DNA from: Marinoscillum sp. MHG1-6
GTDB taxonomy: Bacteria > Bacteroidota > Bacteroidia > Cytophagales > Cyclobacteriaceae
Length of the DNA: 64,000 nucleotides
Direction: 5' to 3'
Assembly: GCF_024714475.1 (NCBI RefSeq)
Contig: NZ_JAMZMI010000002.1
Coordinates: 620,001 to 684,000, forward strand
This document shows, piece by piece, positions 26,452-35,535 of this stretch. Position numbers and translations under genes: made by a program. Within the stretch, counting starts at the first letter, position 1; the number at the start of each line of letters is the position of its first letter. The notes beneath the pieces were generated by a model that saw only the letters and a list, made by a program, of their open reading frames with translations, was not told the DNA's origin and searched no databases.

Positions 26452-28878
26452 TTATCTCACTGATCTTAACTCGATCCGCTCCTTTTTCAATCCATTACCA
26501 GAGACAGTTAATTCAATATCGCCCACTTTTTGAGTGGACTGCACGAGTACTACAAGCTTGCCACTAAACGCCTTCATGGTTGGTTGGTGAAATACTTCTA
26601 ATGACGTCGCATCCCCATTACATGCTGCCCGGTAGCTCCCCGCTCCTTTGACTTTGAAATTCAGTCTATTATCTGCCATTGGACAGGGATTACCATTTTT
26701 ATCTACTATTGTAGCCGTGACATAACATAAATCTTCTCCATCCGCAGCAACAACCAATCTATCTGCTTCCAATTGTATGTGATGGGGCGTTCCGGAGGTA
26801 ACGATACTTCTTTCGGCAGCTATATTACCCTGATCGCCGAAAGCCACTACTTTCACTCTACCCGGTTCGTACCTGACATCCTTCCACATAAGTCGGTACC
26901 TACTCTGCTTAGTAGAATCGTTTTTAGTTCTAACTCCGTGGCTCCTGCCATTAATAAATAGCTCTGCGGAGTTGTAGTTGGTATAAACGAAAACCGGGGT
27001 TATTTCCCCCTCTCTCCCCTTCCAGTTCCAATGAGGCAATATATGCAGGGTTTCATCCTCGGTGTTCCATCTGCTGCGATAGAGATAATACCTATCCTTT
27101 GGCAACCCGGCTAAATCACATATCCCAAAATAGGAGCTGCGAGAGGGCCAGAAATTATCGTAAGGAGTAGGTTCTCCAAGATAGTCAAAGCCTGTCCAGA
27201 CAAATTCCCCGATCACCCAGGGCTTGTCATCCTGCATAACAAAATCATCTTCCGGCAGGTTGGACCAGTTGCAGTATTCCAGATCATATGAAGAACATTG
27301 CATATCTTCATACTGCTTCTCAGCACCCTTCTCAACCGGAAACTTGTAAACACCCCGGGAACTCACTGTAGAAGCTGTCTCGGATCCCAGTAATATTCCC
27401 TGAGGGAATTTATCATAGGCTTCCTCGTACAAATGAACACGATAGTTTAGCCCCGGAACATCCAAGATAGCTCCAAAACCACTCTCCATGACAGCCTTCA
27501 CTCGGTCCATCCCCACAGTTACCGGACGAGTCGGATCTTCCCGATGAAATACATCCTGAATCCGCTTAGCCCGTTTTACACCCTCGCTTCCCCATTGATC
27601 GGGCACCTCATTTCCGGCGCTCCACATCACTATAGAAGGATGATTTTTGATGGCCTTCACTAGATTCACCACATCTTGCTCCATCCATTCATCGAAGTAA
27701 AGATTGTAACCATTTTTTACCTTGGGCTTTTTCCACTCATCAAAACTTTCTGCCAACATGAAAAATCCCATTTCATCACACAGCTCCACTTGCTCCAGCG
27801 ATGGCATATTGTGAGCAGACCTAATGGCATTACAACCCATGTCCTTCAATATGGTCAATTGCCTCTTTAAGGCTGCACGATTAACTGCGGTTCCAATTGG
27901 ACCAAGATCATGATGCAAACAAACACCCTTAAATTTTACAGTTTCACCGTTCAATTGGAAGCCCTTTTCGGAAGTGTAACTTATTGCTCTTATTCCGAAC
28001 CTTACTTCTTCAGAGTCAACTAATTGATCATTTTCATAAAGTTTCAACTCCGCTGTGTAGAGATATGGGCTATCAGGGCTCCAAAGCTTCGGGTGCTTTA
28101 CCTCCAGATTTTGCTCTATTTCATCGCCGAACCTTTCGCCGTAGTTTTTTTCAGTAACCACATTTCCATCAGCATCCTTTACTGTTGCCTTGATGGTCAG
28201 ATTTTCACCCACAACAAGTGACCGGATATTTACCTTAGCAGCCTCTACTGAAATGAATGGAGTAGTAATCGTATGCCCCCAATGCTGGAAACTGGAAGCT
28301 TTTTTAATGATCAGCTGAACCTTTCGATACAATCCGGCACCCGGATACCATCTTGATGAAAACGGCAAGTTTTCCAATCGTACAGCTACGATGTTTTGCT
28401 CGTCGAGCTTCAAATATTCGGCTATATCAAAATAAAAATAGCTGTACCCATAGGCTCTGGATCCCACTTTTTGGCCATTAACAAATACCTCAGCATTGCT
28501 CATCGCTCCATCGAATGTCAGAAGTGCCTGATTACCCCTACTAAAACCAGAAACATCCAATACAGTTCTGTACCAGCCGACTCCGATAAATGGAAGTGAG
28601 CCTGTTCTTCCTGTCTTTTCAGTAGCCGCCTTTTCATTGTTCTGCTCTATGGCCACTACCTGCTTATCAATTTCCTTGTCAAATGGCCCGTAAATGGCCC
28701 AATCGTGTGGAACTTTTACTAACGCCCATTCCGAATCATCAAAAGCGATCTGATAAGCCTGTTCTGCATCTCCTTTCCAGAACTTCCAATCCTTTATCTC
28801 CCGGACAATCCTTTGAGAAAAGGCATTATTGCAGATAATTAACATTAAAACAACAAGCAGTCTTTGGGAGAGCATCAT
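26452..28878 (-). CDS. GH2 beta-galactosidase (DUF4982 type)
   Basis: 808 residues, secreted (MMLSQRLLVVLMLIICNNAFSQ). An N-terminal sugar-binding domain (residues ~30-190), an Ig-like domain and a (beta/alpha)8 barrel follow; the general acid/base is Glu424 in MWSAGNEVPD and the nucleophile Glu500 in LLGSETASTVSS. A WTGFDYLGEPTPY segment and a C-terminal DUF4982/Ig-like part follow. It cleaves terminal beta-linked galactose or galactosamine-like residues; the exact substrate is unknown. It stands alone with no SusC/SusD pair or sulfatase nearby, so it is not part of a visible polysaccharide locus. Confidence 0.93.
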   Translation of the reverse strand: MMLSQRLLVVLMLIICNNAFSQRIVREIKDWKFWKGDAEQAYQIAFDDSEWALVKVPHDWAIYGPFDKEIDKQVVAIEQNNEKAATEKTGRTGSLPFIGVGWYRTVLDVSGFSRGNQALLTFDGAMSNAEVFVNGQKVGSRAYGYSYFYFDIAEYLKLDEQNIVAVRLENLPFSSRWYPGAGLYRKVQLIIKKASSFQHWGHTITTPFISVEAAKVNIRSLVVGENLTIKATVKDADGNVVTEKNYGERFGDEIEQNLEVKHPKLWSPDSPYLYTAELKLYENDQLVDSEEVRFGIRAISYTSEKGFQLNGETVKFKGVCLHHDLGPIGTAVNRAALKRQLTILKDMGCNAIRSAHNMPSLEQVELCDEMGFFMLAESFDEWKKPKVKNGYNLYFDEWMEQDVVNLVKAIKNHPSIVMWSAGNEVPDQWGSEGVKRAKRIQDVFHREDPTRPVTVGMDRVKAVMESGFGAILDVPGLNYRVHLYEEAYDKFPQGILLGSETASTVSSRGVYKFPVEKGAEKQYEDMQCSSYDLEYCNWSNLPEDDFVMQDDKPWVIGEFVWTGFDYLGEPTPYDNFWPSRSSYFGICDLAGLPKDRYYLYRSRWNTEDETLHILPHWNWKGREGEITPVFVYTNYNSAELFINGRSHGVRTKNDSTKQSRYRLMWKDVRYEPGRVKVVAFGDQGNIAAERSIVTSGTPHHIQLEADRLVVAADGEDLCYVTATIVDKNGNPCPMADNRLNFKVKGAGSYRAACNGDATSLEVFHQPTMKAFSGKLVVLVQSTQKVGDIELTVSGNGLKKERIELRSVR

Positions 28879-29037
28879 ATTCGATTGGCATAAATCTTAT
28901 TGTGGTAAAAATACCCAAACACATAACTTGCCTGGGACTCATTTTGATCAAATGAGGAGGGGACTTTCGGATGTTGAGATAAAATGAAGCATCCTTAAAG
29001 GGAAGATGATAGAATATTAAAACCCTATGCCTTAAAC

Positions 29038-30171
29038 CTATTCCAGGCCCCGCCACCAGTCCCGGGTTATAGTTTCTTCTCCCAAAACAATGGGCTGACC
29101 AAGTATTGGGGTCACCAATTGGATGTCCTTACCCTCCAGAGCCTTTGCAACACGGTCTATGGAGTCGTCCCAATCATGAACAGCTAACCTGAAAGCACCC
29201 CAATGAATAGGAATCACTCGTCTGCCTTTAACATCCAAAGAAGCTTGTGCGGTTTCCTCAGGCATCATATGTATGTCTTTCCAAAGCAGATTATACTGAC
29301 CACATTCCATGAGACAATAGTCAAACGGACCATATTGCTCCCCGATGTCCTTAAAACCCGAAAAATAGCCCGAGTCACCACTAAAGAAAATTTTGAAGGC
29401 CCCATCTATCACCCATCCTGCCCACAATGTACATTGCCTGTCTCCGACCCCACGTCCGGAAAAATGCTGCGCCGGCGTGCAGGAAAACTTGATATCTCCC
29501 AGATTCGTTTCTTCGCCCCAGTATAGCTCCTGAATTAAGTCCGGATCTACTCCCCACGACTCGAGGTGAGAACCTACTCCCAGTGGAACAATAAACTGTC
29601 TGGTCTTACCCATCAATTTTTTGATCGTTCCGTAATCCAAATGATCATAATGATCATGTGAAAGCAGTATCAAATCTATCTGCGGAAGTTCCTCAATATC
29701 AATGGGAAAAGTAGTATTAAAACGTTTGGCCACCAGGTAGGGTAATGGGGAAGGATAGTCTCCAAACATCGGGTCAATGAGAATATTCATCCCATTCATC
29801 CTAAGGTAAAAGGAAGAGTGCCCGAACCATACCAGTTGATCTTGCTTTTCCAGTTCGCTTAGTTGCGCTTCCTTCCATTTGATCATAGGAAGTGGTTCCT
29901 TTGGAATACCCCGGGGATTACCCTTAAGCATCATAGGGATCATCCTTTTATAATCATCCCAGGTAAAATCCTCTTTTATCGGCTCCAGATTTTTAAACCT
30001 GCCTTCGCTAAAATTTGCAAGCTCACTGAAACTTTCCAACCGTTTGCCTGATGGCTTTTTGCCGAAGGGCGGATAAAATTGAAGCATAAGCGTAATAATT
30101 AATACCAGGAATAGAATGATCCCCAGGAATCCAATCAAAATATTTCTGATAATACGTAAAAATTTCTTCAT
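29038..30171 (-). CDS. MBL-fold hydrolase, NAPE-PLD-like, membrane anchored
   Basis: 377 residues. Residues 8-30 (IRNILIGFLGIILFLVLIITL) are an uncleaved N-terminal anchor. The metallo-beta-lactamase signature is LLSHDHYDHLDYG (HxHxDH), preceded by LVWFGHSSFYLRMNG and followed by FFSGDSGYF and VIPIHWGAF, giving the full set of zinc ligands; this is the N-acyl-phosphatidylethanolamine phospholipase D-like branch. Activity on membrane lipids is inference. It lies 22 bases upstream of, and in the same direction as, nothing on its 3' side, but shares its 5' side with the DUF72 gene (22 bases apart), so the two may form an operon. Confidence 0.9.
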   Translation of the reverse strand: MKKFLRIIRNILIGFLGIILFLVLIITLMLQFYPPFGKKPSGKRLESFSELANFSEGRFKNLEPIKEDFTWDDYKRMIPMMLKGNPRGIPKEPLPMIKWKEAQLSELEKQDQLVWFGHSSFYLRMNGMNILIDPMFGDYPSPLPYLVAKRFNTTFPIDIEELPQIDLILLSHDHYDHLDYGTIKKLMGKTRQFIVPLGVGSHLESWGVDPDLIQELYWGEETNLGDIKFSCTPAQHFSGRGVGDRQCTLWAGWVIDGAFKIFFSGDSGYFSGFKDIGEQYGPFDYCLMECGQYNLLWKDIHMMPEETAQASLDVKGRRVIPIHWGAFRLAVHDWDDSIDRVAKALEGKDIQLVTPILGQPIVLGEETITRDWWRGLE

Positions 30172-30193
30172 TTAATTCAACGAATATCCTACC

Positions 30194-31090
30194 TTAAAAC
30201 AAGGTGCCGGACTCAGCTTGCCCTTTTGATGCAGGCACTTTTAGGTCTGTTCCAAATTCCGCATTAAAATGCTTAATGAAATGTGTTGAAAGTAACGGAG
30301 ACGCCTTCTCAAGGTTTTGATGTACGAAAAAATAAAGTTTTTCAAGGCCCTGCTCTTTCCAAATCTTTATTCGCTCAATCCAATCATCCAGTCTAGTATA
30401 ATCGCTACTGTGATTGGCCCCAACATACCGGACAAAAGCCACCGGACTCGTTAACCGCATGTGCAACAAATCTCTTCGACCTGCAGTATCCGTAATAATA
30501 TTTGCCACTCCGTGATTCTCAAACGTGTGATATATCCATTCGGCCTCCCTTTGGTCATTAAACCAATCAGTATGGCGCATTTCTACAGCCAAAGGCAAAT
30601 CTTTAGGCCACATTTCCAAAAAGGCTTCCACGCGTTCCCGGTTTTTTGGGGAGAAATTGTCATGTAGCTGGAGAAAGATCATTCCCAGTTGATCTCCAAA
30701 ACTTCGGGTATTTTCACAGTACTCTTCCAGCGTTTTCTCCACATCAAGTAGTCGTTTAAAGTGACTAATGGTCTGATTTACTTTAGGAAAAAACACGAAG
30801 TCAGGACCCGTCTTATCTTTCCACTTTTCAATCTGTTCAGGACCATACATGCTGTAGAAGGTCGCATTGAGTTCAATGGAATTGAATTGAGAAGCATAAT
30901 AGGCCAGTTCATCTTTGGTGCCTCTTGGATAAAACCCTTTTAAATCTTGCTTGTTCCACTTTGCGCAGCCCACATAAAAATACCGAAGACCTCCTCCTCC
31001 CTTTTGATACAGTACTACGGCAGTATCCGGATGGTCAGCCGGAAGGGTAAAATCTACCAGGCTGGGATCATCAACTTTTCCAAACTTCAT
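30194..31090 (-). CDS. DUF72 (YecE-like) protein
   Basis: 298 residues with YVGCAKWNKQDLKGFYPRG, EMRHTDW and FFVHQNLEKASPLL, the hallmark pattern of the DUF72 TIM-barrel family. Function is unknown in all bacteria. No signal peptide. It is 22 bases upstream of the MBL-fold gene on the same strand, and they are likely co-transcribed; what links the two is not evident. The N-terminal 30 residues lack homology I can see and the ATG at 31090 is taken as start. Confidence 0.88.
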   Translation of the reverse strand: MKFGKVDDPSLVDFTLPADHPDTAVVLYQKGGGGLRYFYVGCAKWNKQDLKGFYPRGTKDELAYYASQFNSIELNATFYSMYGPEQIEKWKDKTGPDFVFFPKVNQTISHFKRLLDVEKTLEEYCENTRSFGDQLGMIFLQLHDNFSPKNRERVEAFLEMWPKDLPLAVEMRHTDWFNDQREAEWIYHTFENHGVANIITDTAGRRDLLHMRLTSPVAFVRYVGANHSSDYTRLDDWIERIKIWKEQGLEKLYFFVHQNLEKASPLLSTHFIKHFNAEFGTDLKVPASKGQAESGTLF

Positions 31091-31155
31091 TGGGTCTACA
31101 TTTGATTTATCAAATTCAATTTAAACCAATTAACCTTTTGAATGGTCTTTGTGTT

Positions 31156-31512
31156 ATGAAGCAGATGCTCATCCCCCTTCTTTTTATTATCATCCTTTAC
31201 AGTTGCAGCGAGGAACCTGACCCTCATAACTGCCCTACAGATATCGTATGTACTAAGATTTTTGCGATGGTGACCACACAGGTTAAGGATCAAGCTGGCT
31301 CTAATGTTGAATTGGACAGTGCCCTGGTTACTAACATGAGTACCGACAAAACACGTCACTCAGAATATCATGACCTAGGAGGAACTTACTCCTATTATGT
31401 GATAGCAACCGATTCGGATAAAGATGAGATTGCTTTTGAAGGAACAACTTTTCTGTTTGAAGGTTGGATAAAAGGCCAACAGGTTCTGGAAACCACTTTT
31501 GTTGTTGGCTAA
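31156..31512 (+). CDS. Small lipoprotein, 118 residues
   Basis: The frame opens with a TTG at 31090, but the lipoprotein signal MKQMLIPLLFIIILYSC begins at ATG 31156 and places Cys17 at the cut site. The mature part begins EEPDPHNCPTDIVC and is acidic and beta-rich, with paired cysteines. No domain recognised. It is divergent from DUF72 with a short 65-base gap and ends before a 260-base stretch that carries the pseudoknot-like element. Confidence 0.65.
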   Translation: MKQMLIPLLFIIILYSCSEEPDPHNCPTDIVCTKIFAMVTTQVKDQAGSNVELDSALVTNMSTDKTRHSEYHDLGGTYSYYVIATDSDKDEIAFEGTTFLFEGWIKGQQVLETTFVVG

Positions 31513-31696
31513 GACTGCTGCCATATCAATAAAATCACGGGAGACGGTGAAATTATTTTGAATTAGCATTTTTTAGTGCTAAATTTTAGATAACGGAACA
31601 TTCGTCCACTCTTTTTATTCGCTCGTCGAATAAAGTATTGGCCAAATCCCGTTTCCCTCCAGTTTTAGACTCTATTTACGGCTCGTAGGTCTTTAA

Positions 31697-31767
31697 CCAG
31701 CACTGTAAGTCGGAACTGTGAGGAATGTGAGATGGCCCGTGCTGGACCACCTCACTCCTTAACAGTT
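31697..31767 (-). ncRNA. Candidate pseudoknot RNA element downstream of the BtuG-like gene
   Basis: In minus-strand RNA, GTGAGGTGG (31755-31747) pairs with CCATCTCAC (31735-31727) with one G-U; the 11-base loop holds CCAGCAC (31745-31739), which is complementary over seven bases to GTGCTGG at 31703-31697: an H-type pseudoknot with loops of 1, 3 and 23 bases. AACTG (31767-31763) and GTGAGG could alternatively pair with CCTCACAGTT (31723-31714), so two structures compete. The plus strand has an A-C mismatch where the minus strand has G-U, favouring the minus strand. It matches no RNA family I can recall; function unknown. Confidence 0.35.
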
Positions 31768-31772
31768 ATATC

Positions 31773-32816
31773 TTAATTAAATATCAAACCTCCCGGTAAC
31801 AGGCCTGTCTCAAACTCGTCTAACAGCGTACCATTCGTTTCATACCTGTAAACCGAACCATTTTGGACGTAATCACTGGCATCAGCTACGTAGATCGTTC
31901 CGTCACCGGATACTCCAATGCCGTAAAAGCTGGTCACACTGGTAAATGCCGTTTGCGGAGCTGACTGTGCATCTACCTGAAGTACATATATACTACCACT
32001 ATTGTGGTAATAGATTTCATCTCCCGCCGGGCTTATCGCAATTTTACCTGAGATATTCGCTCCTAGCTCTATTGACTTCTTTACTTGAAGGGTTGTTGGG
32101 TCAATTTCATAAAAAGCACCGTCATTAGCAGGATCCCAGTTTTGATCGTAACCTCCGGCACATACTATCCAAATATCTCCATCCTGATCAACGACCATCT
32201 GTCCGGGAGAACTACCAACAGATATCGTATCAGTAACCTCTTCGGTAGATAAAGAAACGACAAAAACATTAGCTGAGCCATTGTTTGACACGAATAGCTG
32301 ATCTCCATTTTTCAATACTCCTTCTGGCTGGTAATCCATCGCAATAGTATTTGTAACCTCACCAGAAGTCAGATCAAACACAGAAAGCTTACCTTTTTCC
32401 GCATAGCTTACTGTTTCGGTTACATACCCTTTACTTCCGGATGTTGTCAAATATCTTGGCTGCTGTACACCGCTTAAAATGTACTTTTCTGAAAGCTGAT
32501 TATCCAAATCCAGTGCTATCACTTTATTACTGTTATTGACCACAAGAAATAACAAATTGTCATTGATATGACCGGATTGAAGCACGTCTCCGAGGTCCTG
32601 CCCCGACGCATTATTGTACTGTGCACTGTAAACTTTTTTGCTGACTGGTTCAAAATAAGAGAGGGAGGCATTGGCTGATCCAAAATTTCCTTCATTCAGG
32701 ACAAACACACCTCCATCAAAGCTCTTTGGCATTGATGGGTCGTTCTCTTCCTCTGAACACGATATCCAGACAAAAGCCAACGCAATCATTAATAACTGAT
32801 TTAGACTTCGTTTCAT
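31773..32816 (-). CDS. btuG: BtuG-like surface beta-propeller lipoprotein, predicted cobalamin binding
   Basis: 347 residues from ATG 32816 (the longer frame's first nine codons overlap the TonB receptor gene). Signal MKRSLNQLLMIALAFVWISC, lipobox WISC. The mature protein repeats YncE-type blades: ALDLDNQLSEKYILSG, SVFDLTSGEVTNTIA, FVVSLSTEEVTDTISV, EIDPTTLQVKKSIELG, an array of about seven. In Bacteroides, BtuG of this kind binds cobalamin on the cell surface and closes BtuB. The gene starts seven bases after the TonB receptor stop, and both lie behind the cobalamin riboswitch, so a BtuG role is well supported by context. Confidence 0.85.
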   Translation of the reverse strand: MKRSLNQLLMIALAFVWISCSEEENDPSMPKSFDGGVFVLNEGNFGSANASLSYFEPVSKKVYSAQYNNASGQDLGDVLQSGHINDNLLFLVVNNSNKVIALDLDNQLSEKYILSGVQQPRYLTTSGSKGYVTETVSYAEKGKLSVFDLTSGEVTNTIAMDYQPEGVLKNGDQLFVSNNGSANVFVVSLSTEEVTDTISVGSSPGQMVVDQDGDIWIVCAGGYDQNWDPANDGAFYEIDPTTLQVKKSIELGANISGKIAISPAGDEIYYHNSGSIYVLQVDAQSAPQTAFTSVTSFYGIGVSGDGTIYVADASDYVQNGSVYRYETNGTLLDEFETGLLPGGLIFN

Positions 32817-32823
32817 AGTTAAT

Positions 32824-34665
32824 TTATAGTTTGAATAATACATTTATTGAATAATTCCGACCGGGCATAGCCAGGTTGTTATAGTTTTCATAGTCCTCAT
32901 TGAGCACATTTTTCACCTGCGTTCCAAGGGTTATCTGATGCTCTCCTAATTCGATTTCATAATTCAGTATCAGGTTAAACACTGCAAAAGGTTCCACTGA
33001 ATCCCGCATCTCATTATTGAGTGTTGTAAACCGTCTGCCGGTATACACTCCATCCGCACCAAAAATCCAATGAGCAACGGCCAATTGGTAAGAAACACTT
33101 CCTGAGTGTAGCGGTACATAAATGAGTTGATTTCCAACATTGGTCCCTGACCTGTTTTGAGACTCGTTCAGACTATAACTTCCGATAAGCCTGTGATTTA
33201 CCATTAGCCCCTTGTAAGTCCAGGCAACCTGAGATTCTAGTCCCCTAACCCTAACATCTCGGAGGTTTTGGGGTGTTGAAATCCCCCCCAGTGGCACCCA
33301 ATAAATCCAATCCTCACTCCAGATGCCAAATCCCGTCGCAGAGGCCGTAAGTTTAGAGCTAGAATAATCCCATTCTGCTGCTAAACCTGCATCCAGAGAA
33401 ATGCTTGTCTCAGATCGCAGGTCAGGTTTGCCTCCCGGTCTCCAGTAAAGTTGATTTAAAGTCGGATACCTGAAACCATAAGAAGCACTCTGATAAGTCT
33501 TCAACTGAAAATGCTCCTTGACAATGAGTTGAATTTCATTTCCCAGGGAAGGAGTAAAAGGAATACGACCTTTATAAATGGATTGTCGCAAGTTCAAGCT
33601 GGTCTCCCAAAAGGTTGACCATCGCGTATTTAGGGAAGTAAAGAAAGCCCCCTGAACGTCATGAACCTCACCTGCATAATTGCTGGAATGTGCTTCAAAA
33701 TAGTTTAGGTTCCCGCCTGCTCTAACTTCAATATCATCAGACAGACCCCACGAATAGATACTTAAAGCGGAAAGCTGCCTGCTTGTGGTTCTAAGCGAAT
33801 CATTAAATAGCGTGCTATTGCTCAAATAGGATACCGTATTATTCCAGCATTCTGACTTGCGGTGAGAATTATGGACGAGCGCTATACGAGCATTTTCTGT
33901 TTCAATCGTATTTCGTGTAGAAAGGCTGCTTTTATTGGGTTGTATCTCCCGATCATTGAAGGTATACATACCATCAAGTAGGAACTTGTGACTTCTAACC
34001 TTATAACCAACTTTTTGCTGAAGTCCGTAATTGCTATTAGAAGCGTTTGTCTGAACGTGCTTTTCACCCTGATAATTGAAGCTGAAGTTATTTTTTAACC
34101 TATCCCAGTAGGCATTTGTAGATGCATAAAAATTGCCCTCCTCATAATTGGTCTTGATCCCAGTAAATTGTCTACCGAAACTACCTAATTCCAATCCAAC
34201 AGAGAGCGGACTGGATTCATTCGTATTGGAGATGTCAGTATCCAGGAGTATTGTTCCGCCTATAGCCCCACTCCCATAAAGTGCTCCCCCACTTCCCGGC
34301 TGCACAGCTAAGTCCTCTAAAAACCAACCCGGCCATTGTGAAAAGTCCATTTCACCCAGCGTGGGATAGTTAGAAGGGATGCCATGCCATAGCACAGCAG
34401 TATGACCAGCAGTAGTTCCCCGAAAGGCGATAGAACTCAACTGTCCATTTCCATAAGTTTTGAAGTAGATAGACGGCTCTCCTGTAAGAATACCATCAAG
34501 AGATTGCGGCTCATCAGCTAACTGAACAGACCTGACTCCTGTACCCGTAGTAAACGGCCGATACCACGAGCCACTTACCTCGACAGCATCGAGATAGGTC
34601 GTATCAGTTTGCGCCAAAAGCACACCATATCCAAGACCAAAGGTCAATAGTAAAACAAATCTCAT
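32824..34665 (-). CDS. btuB: BtuB-like TonB-dependent outer-membrane receptor, predicted cobalamin transport
   Basis: 613 residues from ATG 34665 (a TTG at 34680 would add five). Signal MRFVLLLTFGLGYGVLLAQ, a TonB-box-like region DTTYLDAVEV, then a plug with IAFRGTTAGHTAVLWHG and PGSGGALYGSGAIGG, then a 22-strand barrel ending AMPGRNYSINVLFKL, with a final Leu. At ~600 residues it has the size of BtuB, much smaller than SusC-type receptors, and it has no SusD partner. The cobalamin riboswitch at 34791-34952 directly precedes it, so its substrate is almost certainly cobalamin or another corrinoid. Confidence 0.92.
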   Translation of the reverse strand: MRFVLLLTFGLGYGVLLAQTDTTYLDAVEVSGSWYRPFTTGTGVRSVQLADEPQSLDGILTGEPSIYFKTYGNGQLSSIAFRGTTAGHTAVLWHGIPSNYPTLGEMDFSQWPGWFLEDLAVQPGSGGALYGSGAIGGTILLDTDISNTNESSPLSVGLELGSFGRQFTGIKTNYEEGNFYASTNAYWDRLKNNFSFNYQGEKHVQTNASNSNYGLQQKVGYKVRSHKFLLDGMYTFNDREIQPNKSSLSTRNTIETENARIALVHNSHRKSECWNNTVSYLSNSTLFNDSLRTTSRQLSALSIYSWGLSDDIEVRAGGNLNYFEAHSSNYAGEVHDVQGAFFTSLNTRWSTFWETSLNLRQSIYKGRIPFTPSLGNEIQLIVKEHFQLKTYQSASYGFRYPTLNQLYWRPGGKPDLRSETSISLDAGLAAEWDYSSSKLTASATGFGIWSEDWIYWVPLGGISTPQNLRDVRVRGLESQVAWTYKGLMVNHRLIGSYSLNESQNRSGTNVGNQLIYVPLHSGSVSYQLAVAHWIFGADGVYTGRRFTTLNNEMRDSVEPFAVFNLILNYEIELGEHQITLGTQVKNVLNEDYENYNNLAMPGRNYSINVLFKL

Positions 34666-34790
34666 CAGACTCAGAATCAATTATTCCAATCAATTCCAAA
34701 GCCCACGGATCAACCTAGTAACAATGAGAAACAATATGTCTTTCACCATCCTACGCTTTCACCCGAAGCTCAGAATAAAACAATTGATTT

Positions 34791-34952
34791 TGGCAGGTCT
34801 CCTGGCTCTTCCATGTGCACCGCCTTCCCGTCCCTAATGACAGTGGCAAGATGTGATACACATACAGTTCGGAATTACAGTTGCGGGGACAGCCCTCGAT
34901 TTTCACGAGATTCCCTTTTAATCTCATCAGCATGGGTAGCTGGTGAGAACCA
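34791..34952 (-). promoter_or_regulatory. Cobalamin (AdoCbl-type) riboswitch
   Basis: Read on the minus strand, the canonical blocks occur in order: a GGGAATCTCGTGAAAATC block (34899-34916), GCTGTCCCCGCAACTGTAA (34875-34893), GCCACTG (34841-34847), GGGAAGGCGG (34820-34829) and the B12 box AGCCAGGAGACCTGCC (34792-34807). All match the class consensus. The downstream region to the TonB receptor start (34665) is the expression platform; a GCTT/AAGC hairpin at about 34757-34772 is visible, but a classic terminator with a T run is not, so translational control is possible. Cobalamin should repress btuB and btuG. Confidence 0.97.
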
Positions 34953-34961
34953 TAATCAAGA

Positions 34962-34969
34962 CAAAATTA
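34962..34969 (-). promoter_or_regulatory. Candidate promoter -7 element for the riboswitch transcript
   Basis: On the minus strand the bases read TAATTTTG, a full TAnnTTTG match, about ten bases before the first conserved riboswitch base. The -33 region would fall inside the end of the DUF6580 gene and shows no clear TTTG. A promoter here lets the riboswitch-btuB-btuG transcript be made independently of the upstream genes. Confidence 0.45.
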
Positions 34970-34973
34970 GAAA

Positions 34974-35531
34974 TTATTTTTTCACGGGAACTGCTACCAC
35001 CTCTTTTTTATCTTCAGATAAATAGATGGCCAGGAAGTAGGTTCCAAATACCAGCGCAGTGTAGAACAAATCTCCCATGATTGTCTGTCTGAAAAATGGA
35101 ATAGCTAGCACATAGCATTCAATGAGTCCGGTAATATTAAGGGTATACATACCTGAAAACAGCCATACACCCAGGTTGGAGATCAGGTAGAATGACCCTG
35201 ATGCCATTAACGCTTTTCCAGCTAGTTTCAGAACTGTGCCCATTCTGGTCTGTGAGGTTCCCCAGTTCCATCGGCCAATCATCATGGTAAGAACCCATGC
35301 GCCATAAACCAAAACCATTACACCCGGAGAATAGAACCCAATGAACAGGTCAGAAATAAATACCGCTGCTAAAGGCACTATGGCCGACCAATAAGAACGA
35401 AAATAGAATCCGCTAAACAATGCTACCGCCGCCAAAGCCGTAAAATTAGGAGTATGCAATCCCACACGTGAAAATACCGCTACGAAAACCAGCAGCGCTC
35501 CTAAAAGAATGTCTTTAAAATACTTATTCAT
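34974..35531 (-). CDS. DUF6580 membrane protein, ECF S-component-like
   Basis: 185 residues from ATG 35531. About six membrane segments: ILLGALLVFVAVFSRVG, LAAVALFSGFYF, AIVPLAAVFISDLFIGF, VMVLVYGAWVLTMMIG, a middle pair ending in NLGVWLFSG and a C-terminal TIMGDLFYTALVFGTYFLAIYL. This is the size and topology of substrate-binding (S) subunits of energy-coupling factor importers, and DUF6580 is named as a putative transport family. It starts four bases after the DUF4430 gene and is followed directly by the cobalamin riboswitch, so corrinoid transport is likely. No EcfA/EcfT genes are in the window. Confidence 0.85.
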   Translation of the reverse strand: MNKYFKDILLGALLVFVAVFSRVGLHTPNFTALAAVALFSGFYFRSYWSAIVPLAAVFISDLFIGFYSPGVMVLVYGAWVLTMMIGRWNWGTSQTRMGTVLKLAGKALMASGSFYLISNLGVWLFSGMYTLNITGLIECYVLAIPFFRQTIMGDLFYTALVFGTYFLAIYLSEDKKEVVAVPVKK

Positions 35532-35535
35532 ATTC

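Noticed and set aside
34757-34790. Hairpin after the riboswitch as a transcription terminator
   Set aside because: The GCTT/AAGC stem is short and there is no T run, so I cannot claim the mode of control.
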